From Cocos nucifera (lineage: Eukaryota; Streptophyta; Magnoliopsida; Arecales; Arecaceae): a DNA stretch of 64,000 nt. Made by a program: the position numbers and the translations under genes. The notes under the pieces are model-generated. The model saw nothing but the letters and a program-made list of their open reading frames with translations, ran no database searches and was not told the DNA's origin. Below, in pieces: positions 1 to 9,732 of this stretch (its first letter is position 1; every line of letters begins with the position of its first letter). The stretch lies in contig QRFJ01000747.1 in NCBI GenBank assembly GCA_006176705.1, forward strand, positions 434,001 to 498,000. Direction: 5' to 3'.

Positions 1-243
1 CTCTAATTCCATCGCTAATTCTAATTTTATTAGCAGTGGCTAACTATCCATCATTAATTCCATTACCAATAAAATTTTAAAATAATCTTTTCTCTCCAAG
101 CTATTTTTTTAAAAAATTATTAGCGATGGTAATTTCTTAATCGTTAATATTCAAAATTGCCATCACTAATACATATTTTATATTTAAATATTATAAAATT
201 ATTTAAAAATTTTAAATAATTTTAGTGGTGGCTGTTGCCGTTG

Positions 244-500
244 CTAATAGTTAACGTTGCCGGTCGGTAATAGCATGTTATTAGCATGGAAGGCATATTG
301 GCGGAGATAGGTTGATTGCAGAGTTTGCCAAATAGGTGCTACAAGATGGATATCCTCATTGTCGGTATTGCAAAGATCACAAATAGCATTATGAAAATGG
401 ACGATATCCCGCTCATGAAGCATGAAAGTCGACCCCAGCACACTTTCCACCAAAATAGCTGAACACGGGGAGCCATCTTCAGCTTCCAAACCTAGTTGAA
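244..500 (-). pseudogene. LINE zf-RVT region fragment
   Basis: The minus strand encodes a reverse-transcriptase zinc-binding (zf-RVT) stretch typical of plant L1 LINEs. WKLKMAPRVQLFWWKVCWGR is read in one frame, and about 100 bp further NAICDLCNTDNEDIH, with its Cys-x2-Cys pair, is read in another. A frameshift separates them, so it is dead. The piece lies between the two blocks of CACTA subterminal repeats and looks inserted or captured. Neither a LINE reverse-transcriptase core nor a poly(A) tail is next to it. Confidence 0.6.
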
Positions 501-754
501 GTCAATAATAATTGTCGTAGGTTGTTGAGTTTGGAGAATGAGTCCGTATACATCCGATGTATGGACCTTTGGAGAAAGCCTTTGATTGACAGGAAAAACA
601 ATGTGATCTCTTTGGGACCGTTGCTCGATTTTCTCTGGCCTTGGCCAAAAATCATATTGTATATATTCATCAATAGTATGCTCCATGTGTGGAGAAGCAG
701 ACGAAGCTATGGATCATATATTCATCAGCTATGATTACATAAGGATAATGTGGC

Positions 755-1030
755 ATCAAATACAAAGATGGTTATTGGTTAGAACACTCCCAGATGCTTT
801 GATTCAGATGTAGAGTTCCTGGAGAACAAGAAAGTATATCACAATACCGGATGAATGGGATTATTTTCTCATGGTGAAGTGGCTGATTTGGAAGAAAAGA
901 AACAACAGAACTTTTAGATGGGAAGCAACCTCACCATGGAATATATTGAAGAGGCCAACTGATTTACTTGAAAGTTGGACCAATGTTTATAATGGAAAGT
1001 TGAAATTGAACATCCTAAATCTCATTTAGA
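755..1030 (+). pseudogene. LINE C-terminal fragment, opposite strand
   Basis: The plus strand gives a zf-RVT tail: a WHQIQRWL segment, then WDYFLMVKWLIWKKRNNRTF. The IWKxRNxRxF motif is characteristic of plant LINE ORF2 ends. One in-frame stop is present. It lies head-to-head with the minus-strand LINE fragment at 244-500, so the two come from separate copies or from a rearranged one. The following 1030-1190 starts with a GACTTGTTTGGTTTGC-type string often seen at ends of small hAT-like elements; no partner end was found. Confidence 0.45.
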
Positions 1031-1399
1031 CTCCTAGGACTTGTTTGGTTTGCAGGAAGTGAAGGGGGAAAGAGGTAGTTTTTGAAAAATAGAGATTGAA
1101 GTTCTAAGAGGAGAGAGAAGAAAAAAGGCTTTTTCCATAGGAAGTCATTTTCTATATTTCATGAAAAGTGAAAATTCATAAAGAAGATGGATTTTGATAT
1201 TTTTAAATATTTTAAATAAATTTCTAGATTTTTAGAGATGGCGTTCGCCATCGCTAATATTAATATTGCTGTCGCTAATAATATTATCGATGGCAAATTT
1301 TTTAGTCGGTGTTGTGGTTGGAAAAAATCATTTTTAGCGATGGAACGTTTTGCCGTCGCTAATATTCATTTTTTTTATAGTGGTAGATTCTCACAAAAG

Positions 1400-1550
1400 T
1401 CAAGAGCTTAGTGGACTTCGGCAGGATCTAACTTTATCCCCAATACTTGTTTTCCTATTCTCGAGTTTGAAGTTTGAACGAAGGGAGTACAAAAACTATA
1501 GCAGCCAGATTTCTTTTCCTATTTTCCATCTTTGAAAGATGAAAAATAAA
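1400..1550 (-). mobile_element. Tat-like LTR/polypurine junction fragment
   Basis: GACTTCGGCAGG, TTATCCCCAATA and then a run resembling CTCAAGTTCGAAACTCGAAG reproduce, with divergence, the LTR start and adjoining polypurine region of the complete minus-strand element at 12088-16428 (compare 12890-12990). Only about 70 bp of the LTR survive; the rest was replaced by the CACTA end at 1382. Confidence 0.5.
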
Positions 1551-1599
1551 AATTTGCCGACCTGCTTAACAATAACTCCTGAACACATAACTTATCAAA

Positions 1600-2275
1600 G
1601 GCGTGCTAAAGTTTGGCCGAACTTCTTCCAGTTGGAATCCTTCCAGGTGGACTCCTTCCAGCCGAACTCCTTTCAGTTGATCACAGATCCACTCAGTCTG
1701 TGACATGCTCATCAACCGAGCTGGTTCAAAAGGACCTCATCAAGTTCTCAACTTATAAGATCGCTTCCGCAAATTCCAACCAGTTGCAGGTTCATCGCTC
1801 GTCATCCAAGAGCTGATATTGAAGCTCGGTTAGTTCAACCTCAAGCTTTTCTTCTTGACGTCAATACATAGCTGGTTGGCACAGCTCTCTAACCCTCATC
1901 CAAATTTCAACAAATAGATCTTAACTATCTACAAGTCGCGATAAATGATAGCCCACTCTCCATAACAAACTCCACATGGCCTGAACGATCTACTATCATG
2001 TAGTTACGACTGTCACCATCAATCTGTTACATGCTCTACCTATTTAAGAGATTCTCCATATATGCTTATTTCCTAAGCTCTAATTTTCATCCCTCTACTC
2101 TGCTAAAATCTTTCATAAGTATTCCATTCTTGTTGGCCGGAGAACTAACTTGATCGTCGGAGAATACTGCCAAAGCCAAACTCCGGTCAAGACTTCACCT
2201 TGTAGATCTCATCGACGACCTCGTCTTCTCCAACTCCAGTAAACTTCGATGTTAGCACCATTTTTTGTACCAATA
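1600..2275 (+). mobile_element. Tat-like LTR fragment, plus orientation
   Basis: Repeated CCGAACTTCTTCCAG-type words, a CCATTCTTGTTGGCCGGAGA stretch and an end at TTTTTTGTACCAATA match the solo LTR at 27675-28647 and, in reverse, the LTRs at 12088-12924 and 15567-16428. The left end is ragged and no target duplication was found. The terminus reads CCAATA rather than CCAACA. Small ORFs here are LTR sequence and not genes. Confidence 0.6.
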
Positions 2276-2393
2276 ATATTTATTTATTTTGATTTAATTG
2301 ATGTTCTTAAGCCAATGGAACGTGTATTGTGCACATGTATTTGTAATTATCGTTTAATGTATTGAGCTGTGCTCCTCTTTTTACAAAAAGAAG

Positions 2394-2424
<31 letters not shown>

Positions 2425-3260
2425 TAATTTCATATAAAACTTAAGACGTTGTATCTAAATTTAATTTGAACCCTGAACTTCAATTTCTAAAAATTGGACT
2501 TCCAAAAACAATTGGAACCTTACAACAGTTTGTTGGGATGTTAAATACGTAACAGAAAATATCGCACGTCATGCACGTGCCCTTATTCCGAACCTCCTGA
2601 ACAGAATTGGCACCATATGAAAAGGAAAAAAAAGGCCAGTGAGCTAATATATAACCTTCATTTGCCACCAACTTATTTCCTCCAACATAGAAACTCTTAA
2701 CCTAGTTGGAGGCTCTGCTTCGTAGAGCCAAAAACAAAGTAGCACAGCAGAAGGAGAAGAAAGAGAGAGAGAGTCTAAGATTTGGCATTGCATGCTCGTC
2801 TAATTCACGCAACTAGCGCCCTCCCAGTGTTGACGATTGCAATTGTGGACTGCCAATGGTTAAGCGCACCTTGTGGAACCCAAAAATCTTAGGAGGAGAT
2901 TTTATGGGTGCGGTCTGTATGATCCAGCTAATCCTCTGAGTGGATGTCATGCATTTAAGTGAAGAGATTCTAAAATATCCATAAGACTGAAATAGATTAT
3001 CTCTAGTTTGCTACGAGCAAAAGACTCACTAGAGGCTTAAGTAGGAGGCTAAGAAGACAGAAATATGAGTGAGCAGAGAAGACTAGATACTGATGCTGAG
3101 AGGCTAGGTGAAGAGATGCAAAAGATTGCTACAAAGAGACACTAAATAGGGAAGATAGTAAAATTTTAAGAATTCGTGAGGCCATCCAGAGCTTAAAGGG
3201 CATTGTAATGAGTCATAAGGCAAAAGAAAGATGTCTATGCTTGGTTTCAGCAATAACACT
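2276..3260. other. Non-coding spacer with (AAG)n microsatellite
   Basis: An AAG microsatellite of about 12 units occupies 2388-2423 and a short GA tract lies near 2760-2774. Reading frames are short and unlike any family I recognise. The part after about 2870 may belong to the flanking Tat-like remnant, but no diagnostic motif is visible. Confidence 0.5.
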
Positions 3261-3765
3261 TGTTGCTGCTAGATCCCGGCTAAGATCAGAAGGCAAGCGA
3301 CTAAGCTTTCGGGCAGGAGTGCTGGAGTGACCTGCAAAATAAAGTCTGGACTAGAGATTTTCACTCCGATAAGGATCCTCCAATGCTCAAGTTAGGAATC
3401 AGAGAACAACAAGAGCAACCAGAGATTCTTTGAGATGGGTTACTTATTTGGGTCGTCGGAACTTTGGCTATTTATAAAGAAGGTGGTCGAATAATTATGG
3501 AAATATGCAGTTTCAAGGTTGTTGAGCCATTAGACATACTGTTGTGAACGAGAAATTCTAGCCCTTATTCACTTCTGTAGGATTATGGGATTTGAATATC
3601 CTTTTTGCCTACATTGAATACCCTCAAAGATCGTGCCTGATCTTTTGGCCTTCTTAAGCTAGGTGAGTAATGTCACCTTATGGTATGTGAGGATCCACCT
3701 ATTAATTACATGGACTATCAATCAGGAGCTGGAAGGATTTTAGCCTTCATACACTCCCCACGTGG
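3261..3765 (-). mobile_element. Tat-like LTR, minus orientation
   Basis: The segment begins TGTTGCTGCTAGATCCCGGC and closely parallels 22611-23221 over its first 350 bp or so, including GTGCTGGAGTGACCTGCAAA and ATTTATAAAGAAGG (a TATA-like box on the minus strand). It ends near CACTCCCCACGTGGGGG, whose minus strand is a purine-rich tract at the LTR edge. The tandem arrays that follow at 3885-5155 place the internal region to the right, so this would be the 3' LTR of a minus-strand element. The right boundary is approximate. Confidence 0.55.
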
Positions 3766-3884
3766 GGGTATTTATTATTTTTGGCTTTTTCTACATGGTG
3801 TGGGTGCTTGCTATATGAATCAGGAGGCCATTGAAGTATTAGAGTGGATCACATAATAGGTAGAACTCAAGTGGAGCCTCAACT

Positions 3885-4545
3885 TGGTATGAATATAGCT
3901 CAGAGTATCTCATCTCAGCATGGATATGGCTAAGGATACCTCATCTCAACATGAATATAGCTCAGGATACCTCATCTCAGCATGAATATGGCTCAGGATA
4001 CCTCATCTCAGTATGAATATGGCTCAAGATACCTCATCTTAGTATGGATATGGCTAAGGATACCTTATCTCAACATGAATATAGCTCAGGATATCTCATC
4101 TCAGCATGGATATAGCTCGGGGTACCTCATCTCAGTATGAATATAGCTCAGCATATCTCATCTCAGTATGGATATCATTCAGGATACCTGATCTCTGCAT
4201 GGATACAACTCAGGATACCTCAGGATACCTTCATCTCAGCATGGATACAGCTTAGGATACCTCATCTCACCATGGATATGGCTCAGGATACCCCATCTTA
4301 GCATGAATATAGCTTAGAATACCTCATCTCAGCATGGAAATAGCTCAAGATACCTCATCTCAATATGAATATGGCTTAGGATACCTCATCTCAGCATAGA
4401 TATGGCTCAGGATACCTCGTCTCAGCATGAATATAGCTCAGGATATCTCATTTCAGCATGGATATAGCTCATGGTACCTCATCTCAACATGGATATAGCT
4501 CAGGATACCTCATCTAATTGGTTTGAATATAGCTCAGGATATCTC
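3885..4545 (-). repeat. 31-bp tandem repeat array
   Basis: A unit of about 31 bp with core GGATACCTCATCTCAGCATG followed by AATATGGCTCA is repeated roughly twenty times with point variation and a few unit-length irregularities. It sits directly inside the presumed 3' LTR of the Tat-like element, the position where element 12088-16428 carries a different array. Plant Tat/Ogre elements are known to carry such arrays. Confidence 0.9.
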
Positions 4546-4769
4546 ATCTCCACGTTCCGGATATGAATTTGTGGTATCAAAAGTACTCCTATAACACTAT
4601 CCTCCTACTCCTGAGTCTGATAATCAGACAAAAAGAGTACTGTTGATATGATGCCTCGGGCCTAAGGACATCCATCCATGCTATCCCATTAAGGCATATG
4701 TTCCTCATTTAATGTGGGCGGCAAAAGAAGCTAAAGAAAAGCTTGAATTTTGAGTCAATCTAAGGCTCT

Positions 4770-5155
4770 TTAAGCTTAATTAGACCAATCATAGGCTATT
4801 GAGGCTTAGGCCTATCAAAGATCGTTTTGAGCCAAGGCTGATCGAAGCCTGTTGAATTAAACCCGATCAAAAGCTATGGAGGCTTAGGCCGATCAATGAC
4901 CATTTTGAGCCAAAGTCAATCAAAGGTGGTTGAATTAAAGCCGATCGATGGCTATTGATGCTTAGGCCGATCTAAAGCTATTTTAAGCCAAGGCCAATCG
5001 AAGGCTGTTGAATTAAAGCCGATCGAAGGCTATTGAGGCTTAGGTCGATCATAGGCCATTTTCTAGACCAATCAAAGGCTATTGAGGCTAGACCGATCAA
5101 AGGCCATTTTAAGCCAAGATCGATCAAAGGTTTCTTCTAGGCCGATCGAAGGCTA
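4770..5155 (-). repeat. Second tandem array, composite unit about 80-90 bp
   Basis: Alternating modules of the forms GGCCGATCAAAGGCTATTGA, GGCTTAGGCCGATC and CATTTTGAGCCAAGG recur about five times as a higher-order unit, with deletions towards the right end. It is separated from the 31-bp array by about 220 bp of unique sequence and appears to belong to the same element. Confidence 0.8.
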
Positions 5156-5923
5156 ATTATTATGGGCTGAGGGTCCTTTTAGTTTTGCTTAGATTTTTAT
5201 TTTTCCTTAGTTCGATGCACTCTTCACCTCAGCTTGTCTTTGATTTGCTTAGATTGGTCTTTTAATGACCTCGATTTGATCTCCACTTCAATTTATATGT
5301 TTGAAGACCTATTGTTCAAAAAGAATGATATAGAATAATAAGTAGGGTCTGAAAGGCTTTTACCATGAGAGTTGTGAGCTCTATTTGGAAGCTTTTGGGT
5401 TTTGCTCGACTCTTGTCATTTGTCTTAGTTTAAACTGGAGCTTTGCCTCAGTTTGAGCTTTTTTTTTTTATTTCAGCTTGAATCTGAGGTTGGTTTAGCC
5501 TAAATCTGGGCTCAAGTTGGCCTTAATTTTTTTCTTGGCTCGGTCTTGATTTTCTCCTGCCTCGACTCGGACTAGTGTTGACGTCTCAATAATTTGGATG
5601 CTATGATGCTAATGCGGCTGATGAGCAATGAAGATGAGAGGAGACCTATTTCTGATGATGGCCTTCATAATTATGCCTTTGTTAAGCATGGAATGCTTAT
5701 GGCCAAAGTTCATGGATGTTGAAGCTTGTGCACCCCCTCTTCTTGCCTAGCACCGGAAGCATGTGCGGGCATGCCGAATGCATGCGAAGGGCACGTGGGG
5801 GAAGTGTGCGGCCACTTTCCTTCTTCTTCCACAGTGGCCAACTTTGGCACTAAGAGGCCTTAGCACATGGAATGATGTGGATGAAGAGCTTATTGCCCGA
5901 AGGTAGCAACCAAGAGGGGGGGA
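5156..5923. other. Probable internal remnant of the Tat-like element
   Basis: After the arrays come runs of CTCGG/CTCAGTTTGAGC-like words (to about 5570) and then sequence with no recognised coding potential. No gag or pol motif is visible before the CACTA element begins at 5924. Assignment to the Tat-like element is by position only. Confidence 0.35.
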
Positions 5924-6205
5924 CACTACTACAAAAAGAGCCTATGGCAGTGCATACTATGACATTGATTTTAGAAACCATTGCAATAGAGTCTACGACA
6001 GCAGTTAAAAGGAACTGTTGCTGTAGGTCGTTCTATGGCAGTGGTTCTTTATAACCACTGTAATAGGTCCGACCTATAGCAGTGGTTAACGACAACCGCT
6101 GCCATAGATCAGACCTATAGCAGCGATTAGAAAAATCATTGCTATAGGTCGGTTCTATAGCAGCGGTTTCTTATAACCGCTGCTATAAGTCGATCAATGC
6201 TACCA
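5924..6205. repeat. CACTA A subterminal repeats
   Basis: CTATGGCAGCGGTT-type words alternate with their inverse AACCGCTGCCATAG roughly every 30-40 bp. In En/Spm elements such subterminal arrays are binding sites for the element's own DNA-binding protein; that role here is inference from position. A second block lies at 7175-7320, beyond the palindrome. Confidence 0.8.
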
Positions 6206-6221
6206 TATTTTTTTATTTTTT

Positions 6222-7162
6222 TCTAAATATTATGTAATTTTAAAATTTAATATTTATCTTCATCATTCATTATCTAAATAATTATCATTAGAGTGTCGTC
6301 GTAAAAGATCGCATCGATCCAATGGCCCTAGCTTCATCGATAAAAAAAATTAATTTCGACGATCACGAACGATGATGCGATGATCTGATAGATGAAGACC
6401 TCCGATGGATTCAAAAATCTACAACGATGATTTTGATTATATTTGTAGCATCCTATCAAAATTTTACTTCAATTAGATATCCTTATCTTGGTTAATTTAG
6501 TATAGATTAATTTCGATCGTTAAATGATAAACGAGTGATCAAAGGACCAGACGGTATCCGATTATAAGATAATTTTTTTTTATAAATGATCTTGGCTACT
6601 ACTTTAATTATTTTTATGATGATGATTATAAAATTCAAACTCATGAGACTAAGAACGATCTAAAACTATACGTCGTCTGATAACCATTCTTAAATTTCGT
6701 TGATTGTTATGCTCGCACTTTTGTGATATCTGCTTAACATGAATAGTTCATATGAAAATGATTTAAATTTTAATAATTAAAATTATGGTAAAGATTATTT
6801 AACTAAAAAATTATCTCATAATCGAATGCCATTTAGCCCTTTGATTGCTTGTTTCTAATTTAATGATCGAAATCATTCTGTACTAAATTGACCATGATAT
6901 TGATATTTGATTGAAGTAAAACTTTGATAGTATGCTACAAATATCATCGAGATCATCATTGTATATTTTTGGATCGATCGAAGGTCTCCATCTATTAGAT
7001 CATCGTATTATCATTCGTGATCGTTAAAATCAAATTTTTCTGATCGATGAAGCTAGGGCCATCGGATTGAGGCAATATTTTGTGACAACACTCTAATGGT
7101 AATTATTTAGATAATGAACGATGAAGATAAGTATTAAATTTTAAAATTATATAATATTTAGA
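6222..7162. repeat. Long near-palindrome in CACTA A
   Basis: The left arm (about 6222-6617) is the inverse of the right arm (about 6757-7162), with a spacer of about 140 bp. Matching landmarks are TTCATTATCTAAATAATTAT near 6264 against ATAATTATTTAGATAATGAA near 7100, and GGCCCTAGCTTCATCGAT against ATCGATGAAGCTAGGGCC. Arms are imperfect (I judge roughly 80 percent by eye). Copies B and D have the same structure at the same place. A transcript could fold into a long hairpin. Confidence 0.9.
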
Positions 7163-7361
7163 AAAAAAAAAATTTTCAACCTACGACAGCGGTTACTGAA
7201 AATCGCTACTATAGATCTATGACAACAATTAGAAAACTATTGTTGTAGATCTATTGTAGCGATTTTCAGGAATCGCTGCCATAGATTTATGGCAGTGGTT
7301 TAAAAATTGCTGCCATAGGATTAGGTTAAAAATCTTCAAATTTTTCTTTCCTTTCATGCAC

Positions 7362-7364
7362 ATG

Positions 7365-7397
<33 letters not shown>

Positions 7398-8105
7398 CCT
7401 CCTCTCCATCTCCAGTGAGACTCCATCCAAGTCCTTCCCCTCTGGCCGGTGCTGCCCCTCCTTCCCCCCCGATCGGCCCTGCCTCTCGGTGCCCCCATCC
7501 TCCCCATTCGCCTCCCCATCCCGACATCCCCCCCCCCGTGCCATGCCACCCCCCCCCGCTCGTCCCCCCACCACACCGGCCCCTCCCCGACGGTCTTCAC
7601 CCACCCCTCGCCCGTCCAACCCCCTGCTCATCCAACCCCCATGCTACCCTTTCCATCCCCGACTGCCACCGCACCCTGCCCTCCCCATCCCTGGCCGCTC
7701 ACCCCCTGCCCTCTCCGACCGCTGCCCTTGTCCTTTCCATCGTCGATTGTCGTCGCCTACCCCTGCCCTCCACATCCCCAGCCGCTGCCGCCCCTACCCT
7801 CCCCATCCCTGGTCGCCCGCCCCTGCCCTCCCCATCCTCGATCGAAGCCACCCCTACCCTCTCCATCCCCGACCACTGTCGTCCGCTGCCCTCCCCATCC
7901 CGACTACCCACCCCCACCCTTCCCATCCCCATTTGCCACCGCCAACCCTTGCTCTCCCCATCCCTGGCCGCCACCGCCCCTGCCCTCCCCCTCCCCTGGC
8001 CTCCCCATCACGACGCCCCTCCAGGCCCCTTCTCCCTTTCTCTCTCCTCTCTCTCTTTTCTCTTTCTCTTTCTCTCTCTTCTCTCTCTATCTCACTATCT
8101 TGCTC
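7362..8105 (+). other. Pyrimidine-rich leader of CACTA A
   Basis: A (CT)n tract at 7365-7396 is followed by about 700 bp of strongly C/T-rich sequence with repeated CCCTCCCCATCCC words. All three plus frames stay open for over 600 bp and would encode Pro/Ser/His-rich low-complexity chains; this follows from the lack of A and is not evidence of a gene. It ends with a TTTCTCTCTC stretch before GGTTATCTCTAGC, which resembles a splice junction conserved in copy B near 29640. I read it as the 5' untranslated part of the transposon gene. Confidence 0.6.
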
Positions 8106-8429
8106 TTATTTCATAGGTTATCTCTAGCATCATCTTCTTCCTTTAGCACCATCGTCGGTGACCCTCAGAGCATTCGATGTGACCTCCTCTTTGTAGCCAT
8201 AGATATAATTTTTATTTTAATTTTATAATATTATTTATTAATTACTGGACTAGATCTGTCAATGGATCGAATTTGGGTCGAAATCTGGATATTCAAATTT
8301 AGACATGATTTTAATTATTGGTACCAGATCCGAATCCGAATATCCAATGGATCCATACTTGAAGTACCAGACTCGAATCCTAATGGATCTCGGGTATCCG
8401 GACTTGATTCTGGGACCCAAAACTAAGAA

Positions 8430-8700
8430 AGGAAGAGGAAGAGAGGAAGGGAGGGGTTTGGCCTCACCACCATCACCGACGAGGAAGACTGAGAGAGAGA
8501 GAGGGAGGGAGGGGGTCCGGCCTCACCAACAAGGGAGATCGAGAGAGTGAGAGAGGGAGGGAGGGGTTCGGCCTCACCACCGTCATCGACGAGGGAGATC
8601 GAGAGAGGAAGGGAGGGAGGGGGTCTGGGCTCATCGATGAGGGAGATCGAGAGAGGGAGAGAGGGATCAGGGAGGGGGTCCAGCCTTGCCAACGATGGAG
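8430..8700 (+). repeat. Purine-rich minisatellite in CACTA A
   Basis: Units of about 50-60 bp built from GAGGGAGATCGAGAGAG, GGAGGGAGGGGGTC and GGCCTCACC repeat about five times. Copy B has a related array at 30010-30440. The region beyond (8770-8915) has GAGCTGGCTCGG and GAGCCGACT words that also recur in B. Confidence 0.8.
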
Positions 8701-9180
8701 ATTGAGTGGGAGACGGGTAGTCGAAAAGATGAGGGAAGGATGGAGATAGCCAAGAATAAGGGATGGCACATAGTCGAGCAGCTCAGATATGCAGTCGAGC
8801 TGGCTCGGATCGAGATCGAGCCGACTGGAGGAGGACCTGAGTCGGATGTCTCAAGCACGGAGCCGACTATCTCAGGCACGAAGCCGGCTTGGCTTCTGAG
8901 CGAGCCAGGTCGATGGATGTGAATAAAATTTGATATATCTTTTTAAGGTTCTAACTTTAAGCTCTAAGGTGCTGCCATCATCTACTTCATTTTTCTTTCA
9001 AGTTTCTGGATTAGCATCCAGGTTCACGGAAGAAATTGGATCTACGATTGTTACTCATTCTTAATTATTTATGAATACAATTCATGTTGTAGAATTTATT
9101 GGATAATATTTTTTAAATATTTATATCTTATTATTTTTATTTATTGTATTGCATAATAATAGACCTATCAATTGATTAGT

Positions 9181-9247
9181 GTACATAATTTTCGGCATCC
9201 GTACAATTATATGTAATTATACGGATGAGAGAATTATGTACAATGAT
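9181..9247. repeat. Short hairpin between direct repeats
   Basis: GTACATAATT...CATCCGTACAATTA is answered by TAATTATACGGATG...AATTATGTAC, giving a compact inverted repeat of about 60 bp. It is flanked by direct copies of ATCAATTGATTA (near 9168 and 9247). Copy B follows the same sequence only up to the first flank and then differs. It could be a tiny inserted foldback or a remnant of intron sequence deleted from B. Confidence 0.6.
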
Positions 9248-9732
9248 CAATTGATTATTCAATTTGGATAGTTTAAAAATTATAGATAATTTTATAAGTA
9301 GTTGCAGTAATTAAATGATATGCTAAGAATTTTAAATAAAATTTTGGATAGTATTTTTCTTTTATTCTCCCTACACGGAAGAACTAAGAGAAAATTCTGC
9401 TGAAATTTTATTCGATTTCTATTGCATATCGTTTGATTATTGTAATGAATCTATAGAATTAATATAATTTTTGAATGGGATAGGACCTATCTTTACCTAT
9501 TAATTGATGATAGGATGCATTTATTGCATGTTTGAAAATGATATTTAATATGAGTTTCACACATGATATCTATTTCAATCCTTATTTATGATGCATTTGT
9601 TATTTATAATATATATTTATTTATAATACATTAATATATAATTTAAGTTCCACACATGATTTAATTATAGTATCATTATTTTTAAAATATATTTAATCTG
9701 AAATAGAAATCCATCCAGCATGCTAATGTAAA

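Larger units (their letters stand above)
1..1382. mobile_element. CACTA (En/Spm) element, right part, cut by window start
   Basis: Subterminal motifs of the TTAGCGATGGCAA type occur in both orientations at about 1-290 and 1195-1370, and the element stops at TTTTTTTATAGTG ending at 1382, which reads CACTATAAAAAAA on the other strand. This is the usual CACTA terminus. The motif differs from the CTATGGCAGCGG motif of the other CACTA copies in this window, so this is another family. The left terminus lies outside the window, so the 3-bp target duplication cannot be checked. The middle (about 290-1190) is not CACTA-like and holds LINE pieces on both strands. Confidence 0.7.
5924..9730 (+). mobile_element. 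CACTA element copy A, 5' part only
   Basis: It begins CACTACTACAAAAAGAGCC and has the same order of parts as copy B: subterminal repeats, near-palindrome (6222-7162), more subterminal repeats (7175-7320), pyrimidine-rich leader, purine-rich repeats and an intron-like AT-rich stretch. It tracks copy B until about 9188 (CAATTGATTAGTGTACAT) and then diverges. The Transposase_24-like exons and the 3' terminus seen in B and D are missing. Athila pol sequence starts at about 9733, so the 3' half was lost at or before that insertion. The right boundary is uncertain (9260-9735). The upstream trinucleotide is GGA, but its partner is gone. Confidence 0.8.

Noticed and set aside
3885..4545. Regular repeats considered as a CRISPR array
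   Set aside because: Units are contiguous with no unique spacers, and no cas-like genes exist; it is a plain 31-bp tandem array.
7415..8228. Three overlapping ORFs of 212-259 codons rich in Pro/Ser/His
   Set aside because: All frames are open at once because the stretch has almost no A; the sequence is a C/T-rich transposon leader. No codon or domain signal supports a protein.
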